Shown piece by piece: positions 8,662-12,684 of a stretch of DNA of 12,684 nucleotides (the first letter of the stretch is position 1; every line of letters starts with the position of its first letter). This DNA is from JADKIH01 sp031367345 (lineage in GTDB: Bacteria > Bacteroidota > Bacteroidia > AKYH767-A > 2013-40CM-41-45), in NCBI GenBank assembly GCA_031367345.1, contig JANLPR010000175.1, forward strand, positions 1 through 12,684. The letters are read 5' to 3'. Under the pieces are notes generated by a model. The model saw only the letters and a program-made list of their open reading frames with translations, was not told the DNA's origin and made no database searches. A program made the position numbers and the translations under genes.

Positions 8662-8669
8662 CAAAGTTA
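8662..8669 (-). promoter_or_regulatory. Candidate -7 promoter box for the metalloprotease
   Basis: The minus strand reads TAACTTTG, an exact match to TAnnTTTG, about 49 nt before the ATG at 8613. This would give a leader of about 40 nt. The only upstream TTG (8683-8681) is 11 nt away, too close for a -33 element, so only the -7 half is supported. It lies downstream of the terminator of the preceding gene, consistent with an independent promoter. Confidence 0.5.
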
Positions 8670-8690
8670 AACTACTTAAGCAATTATTAA

Positions 8691-8717
8691 AATAAAAAAG
8701 CCCCCCATAAGGGAGGC
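8691..8717 (-). terminator. Rho-independent terminator after the YqgE/AlgH gene
   Basis: On the minus strand GCCTCCC (8717-8711), a TTAT loop and GGGGGGC (8706-8700) form a 7-bp GC-rich stem with one T-G wobble, followed by a run of six T and more T-rich sequence (8699-8691). It starts 28 nt after the stop codon of the YqgE/AlgH gene and separates it from the protease gene downstream. Confidence 0.88.
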
Positions 8718-8744
8718 CTTGTCTTAAACAAACTAACCATTATC

Positions 8745-9314
8745 TTAATTTAAACTTGGATCTTCAGGGAAATTGGCAAGAATAGCATACTGGCTACCCA
8801 TTGAATTCAACACTTCTCCCCATAATCCCTCCGGATGATCAGAGAAAGCGAAGTCTCTCTTGCAATTGGAGATCATCCATGTATGTCCTCTTAATTCTTC
8901 TGTTAATTGTTGTGGTTCCCAACCGCTATATCCTGCAAAAAATCGGATATCGTTTTTATTCACCTGGTGGGTATCTATTAATAACTTCAATGATTCCAAA
9001 TCACCGCCCCAAAAAATGCCGGGAAGTATCTCTTTACATCCTTCCAGTTTATTACCCAGAGTGTGTAAAAAATGTATCGTATCGGTTTGAACCGGGCCGC
9101 CAAAGTAAAGCGGAGCCTCAAATGGCGGAAAGTCTTCTAATGCATCATTTAAATGCAAATCTGTCGGCTTATTCAGGATAAACCCAACGGTTCCTTCTTC
9201 ACTATGCTCTCCTAAAAGGATCACTGTTCTCTTAAAATAAGAGTCCAATAAAAAAGGCTCGGAAATTAGGATTCTGCCAACTTCAGGATCAAGATATGTG
9301 TTCTTTTTTCTCAT
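8745..9314 (-). CDS. yqgE: YqgE/AlgH family protein (UPF0301)
   Basis: A 189-residue protein covering the whole YqgE/AlgH (DUF179) domain, the usual family length. Family signatures visible in order: G-R-I-L-I-S-E-P near residue 15; the F-K-R-T-V-I-L-L-G-E-H stretch followed by G-T-V-G-F-I-L-N-K-P (about 28-50); LYFGGPVQ (about 69-76); I-H-F-L-H-T; F-W-G-G-D (about 101-105); FFAGYSGWEPQQL (about 125-137); and a final W-x-(x)n-G-S-Q-Y-A. The biochemical role is unknown; AlgH in Pseudomonas was named as an alginate regulator, which should not be transferred here. The protein looks cytosolic, with no signal peptide or membrane segment. The ATG at 9314 places the start MRKKNTYLDPEVGRILIS just before the domain. 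It is divergent from pdxH and followed by its own terminator. I found no convincing TAnnTTTG box for it in the 287-nt divergent gap. Confidence 0.93.
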   Translation of the reverse strand: MRKKNTYLDPEVGRILISEPFLLDSYFKRTVILLGEHSEEGTVGFILNKPTDLHLNDALEDFPPFEAPLYFGGPVQTDTIHFLHTLGNKLEGCKEILPGIFWGGDLESLKLLIDTHQVNKNDIRFFAGYSGWEPQQLTEELRGHTWMISNCKRDFAFSDHPEGLWGEVLNSMGSQYAILANFPEDPSLN

Positions 9315-9453
9315 TGTGTAAATGTGGCCTTATAGCGTGTTCATTATTAAGTTTTTCCGCCGATCATCAGCTGACAAGCAATAAACAATTTTACAACATT
9401 TGAGAGCCGTTGTTTTTGATTATTGCTCCCAAAACTTACATTCCATCTTTCAG

Positions 9454-9482
9454 TTTGGCCGTTTTTCTTTCACTTAATTTTG
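9454..9482 (+). promoter_or_regulatory. Bacteroidota-type promoter for pdxH and downstream genes
   Basis: TTTG (9454-9457), a 17-nt spacer and TAATTTTG (9475-9482) match the TTG-N17-23-TAnnTTTG consensus of the primary sigma factor in this phylum. Transcription should begin near 9490, leaving a leader of about 110 nt to the preferred pdxH start at 9602. It is the only promoter in the window with both boxes intact. Confidence 0.7.
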
Positions 9483-9601
9483 TAAGGTTTTTCAATTCGC
9501 ATTTTATCGTTTAATGATCATTCTAAACTTTTACCGAGATAACTTTTCATATAATCATGCCACATTTTCATCGATTTTTTAGCGATGTTTGTACTTCAAT
9601 T

Positions 9602-10255
9602 ATGGAAAAAAATAATAACAGCATTTTCAATTTGCGTATCGATTTTACCAAAGATGTAATCGATGAAAAAAAACTTTCGTCAAATCCGATCATTCAATTT
9701 AATAAATGGATGGATCAAGCGCTAAATGCGCAGGCCAATGAACCGAATGCTATGACGCTTTCGACTGCAAATAAAAATGGTCGTGTTGATGGAAGGATCG
9801 TTTTGCTTAGAGCTGCCGATAAAAACGGATTTAGTTTCTTCACTAATTATCATAGTGCAAAAGGAAAAGAAATAAAATCGAATAAAAATGTTTGTCTTAC
9901 TTTTTTTTGGCCGGAACTTCAACGGCAAGTCAGAATACGTGGTACAGTAGCTAAGCTCGCCGAAAAAAAATCTGATCTTTATTTTGCTTCTCGTCCTCGA
10001 GAAAGTCAGATTGGTGCACATGCTTCTCATCAATCAGACGTTCTTGCGGGAAGAGAAGAACTGGAGAATCGTTATAAATTGCTCGAACAAAATTTTTCAG
10101 GAAAAAAAATCCCTCGTCCTAAACATTGGGGTGGTTACTTTGTTAACGCAATTGAAATAGAGTTTTGGCAAGGACGCGAAAATCGATTGCACGATCGTTT
10201 TCTTTATTCGAAAAATAAATCCGGCAAATGGAAAATGGTTCGCTTGAATCCTTAA
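9602..10255 (+). CDS. pdxH: Pyridoxamine/pyridoxine 5'-phosphate oxidase
   Basis: An FMN enzyme that oxidises pyridoxine or pyridoxamine 5'-phosphate to pyridoxal 5'-phosphate with oxygen, in the last step of vitamin B6 synthesis and salvage; cytosolic homodimer. The ATG at 9602 gives 217 residues, close to the family's usual length (about 218 in E. coli). An in-frame ATG at 9557 would add 15 residues (MPHFHRFFSDVCTSI) with no family counterpart, so 9602 is preferred. Motifs in the 217-residue numbering: GRIVLLRAADKNGFSFFTNY-x-SAKGKEI (about 64-91), FMN and phosphate binding; FFWPELQRQVRIRG; SRPRESQIGAHAS-x-QS, the oxidase signature; W-G-G-Y then IEFWQG and RLHDR (195-199), whose R195 and H197 correspond to substrate-contact residues in the family; and the C-terminal RLNP. 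It appears to be the first gene of a run with the next two, which are unrelated in function. Confidence 0.96.
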   Translation: MEKNNNSIFNLRIDFTKDVIDEKKLSSNPIIQFNKWMDQALNAQANEPNAMTLSTANKNGRVDGRIVLLRAADKNGFSFFTNYHSAKGKEIKSNKNVCLTFFWPELQRQVRIRGTVAKLAEKKSDLYFASRPRESQIGAHASHQSDVLAGREELENRYKLLEQNFSGKKIPRPKHWGGYFVNAIEIEFWQGRENRLHDRFLYSKNKSGKWKMVRLNP

Positions 10256-10342
10256 TTCTAAAGCGATATATATTTTGTTCGACAGCTCACAATTTATTTA
10301 GTTTTCATTCGTCTTCCATAAAAGATAATCATCCCATTCCTT

Positions 10343-11596
10343 ATGTCTATTAGAATCATAATTGTTGCTGTCGTATTATTTCTCCTCGACGTGTATGTTT
10401 TTCAAGGAGTAAAAGTGCTCATGCAACAGCGCTCGCCTAATTTCCAACGAACGGTTATGATCATCTATTGGGGAATTACTGCGTTGTCGATTGGTACACT
10501 TCTCATCGGACAATGGATTGATTGGCATACCTGGCCTAAAACTTTACGGGTATATTCTTTTGCCTTCATATTTATTATTTATAGTGCAAAAATTATTGTC
10601 ACCATTTTTCTATTGGTAGATGATCTTATTCGATTAGGAAGATTAGCGTTTCTTTGGATTGCTTCTTTGTTTTCTTCGAATAAGGATGTTACTGAATCCT
10701 TTCGAGTATCAAGACTTGACTTCCTTGTTAAGTCGGGATTTATTTTAGCAGCACTTCCGTTTTTTTCACTCTTGTATGGAATGATTCGAGGTACATATAA
10801 TTTTCAGATCCATAAATCGAAACTCACATTTGCAAATTTACCTGAACCGTTCGAAGGATTAAAAGTAATTCAGATCTCAGATATTCATACCGGAAGTTTT
10901 AATACTGTTGAGCATCTTGCAACAGCTGTTGAAATGATTCTTGAACAAAAGCCTGATTTGATTTTTTTCACCGGCGATTTGGTAAATGATCTTCATACCG
11001 AAGCATTACCATTCAGAGATATTTTTTCAAAAATGAAAGCACCACTTGGTGTTTATTCAATTTTGGGTAATCACGATTATGGTGATTACTATCAGTGGCC
11101 AACCGTTGAAAGTAAAGTGGAAAATCTGAATAAGCTTAAATCATTTCATAAAGAAGTTGGATGGAATTTGATGTTGAACGAGCATACATATATTGAAAAA
11201 GATGGTAGCAAGATTGGTCTCATTGGAGTTGAAAATTATTCGGGCAAGAAAAGTTTTTCTCGTTATGGTGATATGAAAAAAGCAACGGAAGGTTATGTTC
11301 AGCAAGAAGTAAACATCCTTCTTTCTCACGATCCTTCTCATTGGGATGCGGAGATTACGAAAGATTACCAATTTGTTGATCTCACACTTTCAGGTCATAC
11401 GCATGGAATGCAATTTGGAATTGAGATTCCAGGTTTTAAATGGAGTCCTGTGCAATATTTTTACAAGCAATGGGCCGATCTGTATAATGAAAAAGAGCAG
11501 AAGTTATATGTGAATCGCGGATTGGGATTTTTAGGTTATCCAGGTAGAGTTGGTATCTTGCCGGAAATTACTGTATTCACATTAAGTAAAACATAA
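10343..11596 (+). CDS. Membrane-anchored metallophosphoesterase (YkuE/YaeI-like)
   Basis: A 417-residue protein with two parts. The N-terminal third has four hydrophobic segments (about 3-22, 37-58, 70-92, 128-148). The rest is a calcineurin-like phosphoesterase domain with all metal-ligand motifs: S-D-I-H-T-G (D180, H182), T-G-D-L-V-N-D (D212), G-N-H-D-Y-G (N243, H244), L-S-H-D-P (H329) and S-G-H-T-H-G (H352, H354). These bind two metal ions and hydrolyse phosphoester bonds. The arrangement is that of the YkuE/YaeI group, in which some members act on envelope phospholipids or lipid-linked substrates. The substrate here is unknown, and the number of membrane segments does not settle which side the domain faces. 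The gene begins 87 nt after pdxH with no terminator between, and its stop is followed after 1 nt by the methyltransferase ATG, so coupling with that gene is likely. Confidence 0.93.
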   Translation: MSIRIIIVAVVLFLLDVYVFQGVKVLMQQRSPNFQRTVMIIYWGITALSIGTLLIGQWIDWHTWPKTLRVYSFAFIFIIYSAKIIVTIFLLVDDLIRLGRLAFLWIASLFSSNKDVTESFRVSRLDFLVKSGFILAALPFFSLLYGMIRGTYNFQIHKSKLTFANLPEPFEGLKVIQISDIHTGSFNTVEHLATAVEMILEQKPDLIFFTGDLVNDLHTEALPFRDIFSKMKAPLGVYSILGNHDYGDYYQWPTVESKVENLNKLKSFHKEVGWNLMLNEHTYIEKDGSKIGLIGVENYSGKKSFSRYGDMKKATEGYVQQEVNILLSHDPSHWDAEITKDYQFVDLTLSGHTHGMQFGIEIPGFKWSPVQYFYKQWADLYNEKEQKLYVNRGLGFLGYPGRVGILPEITVFTLSKT

Positions 11597-11597
11597 A

Positions 11598-12368
11598 ATG
11601 ATTTCTAAAAATAAAATTAAGTCGATCGTTGCGTTGCATCAAAAAAAGTTTCGTAAAGAAGAAGGCCTATTCATTGCAGAAGGGGAGAAGGTAGTCAACG
11701 ACCTTTTAATTTCAGGTTGGAAAGTAGTTTCAGTTATCGGTATTCCGGATTATTTGAATGAACAAAATTTTTCATCCGACATAGAAGTGATAGATGTAAC
11801 AAGCGATGAACTTAGTCGGATATCAACACTTTCTTCTCCTAATTCTGTTCTTGCCATTGCAGAAATACCAAACGAAAACCAGGCCATCGATTTTTCAAGC
11901 GGATTAAAATTAGTGCTCGATAACATTAAAGACCCGGGCAATTTAGGAGCACTTTTGCGAATAGCCGATTGGTTTGGTATTACAGAAGTAATTTGTTCAA
12001 ACGACTCAGTCGATTGTTTTAATCCGAAAGTCGTAATGGCTTCGATGGGATCACTATTCAGGGTAAACGTAATTTATACCGACTTAGCCACCGTCTTCAA
12101 AGAGAATCTTGCATCGCATTCACTTCCGGTTTATGGTACACTACTTTCAGGCGAAAATTTATTTCAGATGAAAAAGAGTAACGATGGTTTCATCATACTC
12201 GGAAATGAATCAAATGGCATATCGAAAGAGATTGCAGGATTTATTACCAATGCCATTCACATACCATCATTTGCTCGTAATAAAAATGGACAACCCGATT
12301 CGCTAAATGTTTCAATAGCTGCCGGAATTGTTTGTGCACAATTTAAATCCGCTCCAACGGATTTGTAA
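11598..12368 (+). CDS. SpoU/TrmH-family RNA 2'-O-methyltransferase
   Basis: A 256-residue SPOUT enzyme that transfers methyl from S-adenosylmethionine to a ribose 2'-OH of rRNA or tRNA. The N-terminal part (about 1-95) is a SpoU substrate-binding domain, with the FIAEGEKVV-type start. The knotted catalytic domain shows motif 1 D-N-I-K-D-P-G-N-L-G-A-L-L-R (N115), motif 2 I-L-G-N-E-S-N-G-I (N203, E204) and motif 3 I-P-x-F then D-S-L-N-V-S-I-A-A-G (N237, S239). The substrate nucleotide cannot be predicted; the closest named groups are RlmB/TsnR-like. The start is fixed by the 1-nt gap after the preceding gene. Odd feature: the last six codons (S-A-P-T-D-L) and the TAA stop lie in or across the first unit of a repeat array, so the native C-terminus has been replaced or extended by repeat sequence just after V-C-A-Q-F-K. 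This should be harmless, since the catalytic fold is complete. Confidence 0.94.
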   Translation: MISKNKIKSIVALHQKKFRKEEGLFIAEGEKVVNDLLISGWKVVSVIGIPDYLNEQNFSSDIEVIDVTSDELSRISTLSSPNSVLAIAEIPNENQAIDFSSGLKLVLDNIKDPGNLGALLRIADWFGITEVICSNDSVDCFNPKVVMASMGSLFRVNVIYTDLATVFKENLASHSLPVYGTLLSGENLFQMKKSNDGFIILGNESNGISKEIAGFITNAIHIPSFARNKNGQPDSLNVSIAAGIVCAQFKSAPTDL

Positions 12369-12409
12369 TCGCTCCGACGGATTTGTAATCGCTCCGACGG
12401 ATTTGTAAT
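12350..12409 (+). repeat. Three direct 20-bp repeat units overlapping the gene end
   Basis: Three head-to-tail 20-bp units lie at 12350-12369, 12370-12389 and 12390-12409, each CGCTCC(A/G)ACGGATTTGTAAT. The first differs from the others only by an A for G at one position. Units one and two are the left arm and loop plus the start of the right arm of the palindrome described next. Unit three continues into the complete palindrome. The TAA of unit one (12366-12368) is the stop codon of the methyltransferase gene. Confidence 0.93.
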
Positions 12410-12586
12410 CCGTCGCTATTAATTATTAACAATGATCTTCAAAGCCGCTCCGACGGATTTCCAATCCGTCGCTAGTAATTAAAAGTTACACTCTTCAAAA
12501 ACAGCTCCGACGGATTTGTAATCCGTCGCTAGTATTAAAATGCCACACTCTTCAAAGACCGCTCCGACGGATTTGTAATCCGTCGC
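12390..12586. repeat. Palindromic repeat array with 56-57 bp period
   Basis: Four complete palindromes, each about 26 bp with a GCTC prefix: arms CGACGGATT and AATCCGTCG around a 3-nt loop. They lie at 12395-12415, 12451-12471, 12508-12528 and 12565-12585, so the starts are 56, 57 and 57 nt apart. Loops are TGT except TCC in the second. The intervening 30-31 nt are themselves related, with tAGTAATTAAAA near the left and ACTCTTCAAA near the right, so the larger unit was duplicated in tandem. The location between two convergent genes, and the strong hairpins, resemble REP/BIME-type extragenic palindromes. They could also act as bidirectional terminators or mRNA stabilisers, though no T-tract follows any of them. 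Confidence 0.9.
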
Positions 12587-12614
12587 CAGTAATTAAAAGC
12601 GAAACTCTAAATCC

Positions 12615-12683
12615 CTACTCCCGCACATACTTCCTCACTACTTTCTGCTTGTTGGTTTTCACTTCTAGAAAATAAAATCCGCT
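12615..12683 (-). CDS. C-terminal end of a T9SS cargo protein (partial)
   Basis: The minus strand from the right edge reads in one frame S-G-F-Y-F-L-E-V-K-T-N-K-Q-K-V-V-R-K-Y-V-R-E and stops at TAG (12617-12615). The G-F-Y-F-L-E-V-K-T-x-K-x-x-x-V-x-K pattern is the end of a type A T9SS C-terminal sorting domain, comparable to the end of the metalloprotease in this window. The rest of the gene lies beyond the window, so its function cannot be seen. It is convergent with the methyltransferase gene, with the palindromic array between. Confidence 0.75.
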   Translation of the reverse strand, partial: SGFYFLEVKTNKQKVVRKYVRE

Positions 12684-12684
12684 T

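Noticed and set aside
10256..10342. Possible promoter box ATATTTTG before the metallophosphoesterase gene
   Set aside because: It has AT instead of TA at the conserved first two bases of TAnnTTTG and no -33 partner. Read-through from the pdxH promoter is simpler.
12390..12586. CRISPR-like array: palindromic 26-bp repeats with 30-31 bp spacers
   Set aside because: The spacers are similar to one another (shared AGTAATTAAAA and ACTCTTCAAA), there are only four complete units, and no cas gene is present. Tandem duplication of a 57-bp unit explains it better.

Overview
The window looks like chromosomal DNA from a member of the Bacteroidota, probably a Chitinophagales- or Sphingobacteriales-like lineage. 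The evidence is AT-rich DNA with few Shine-Dalgarno sites, promoter boxes of the TAnnTTTG type, two proteins with type IX secretion system (T9SS) C-terminal sorting tails, and a tmRNA whose tag ends in YALAA. The lineage below phylum is inference. No plasmid, phage or transposase gene is visible.

Layout, left to right. Positions 1-3015 (minus strand) hold the first 1005 residues of a cytosolic multi-PAS sensor histidine kinase that runs off the left edge before its ATP-binding glycine boxes. Three of its PAS modules are a tandem duplication with an exact 144-residue period. Positions 3213-3576 (minus) are the tmRNA gene ssrA, with a strong hairpin terminator at 3172-3209 and a candidate promoter box at 3592-3599. 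Positions 3685-8613 (minus) encode a 1642-residue secreted M12-type zinc metalloprotease. It has a signal peptide, propeptide, HExxHxxGxxH catalytic domain, a jelly-roll-like domain, thirteen 70-residue Ig-like repeats each carrying four cysteines, a degenerate fourteenth repeat, and a T9SS tail. After a terminator at 8691-8717 comes a YqgE/AlgH family gene (8745-9314, minus).

From 9315 the reading direction switches. A promoter at 9454-9482 precedes pdxH (9602-10255, plus), a membrane-anchored metallophosphoesterase (10343-11596) and a SpoU/TrmH-family RNA 2'-O-methyltransferase (11598-12368). The last two are only 1 nt apart, and the three probably form one transcription unit. The region ends with a palindromic repeat array (12350-12586) lying between the methyltransferase gene and the tail of a convergent T9SS cargo gene (12615-12683, minus, partial).

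The genes do not form one pathway. They are housekeeping functions (trans-translation, vitamin B6 salvage, RNA modification) interleaved with a signalling kinase and a secreted protease. No defence system or clearly novel multi-gene system is evident. The most unusual points are the repeat array whose first unit supplies the last six codons and the stop of the methyltransferase gene, the four-cysteine Ig-like repeat array of the protease, and the recently amplified PAS modules of the kinase.
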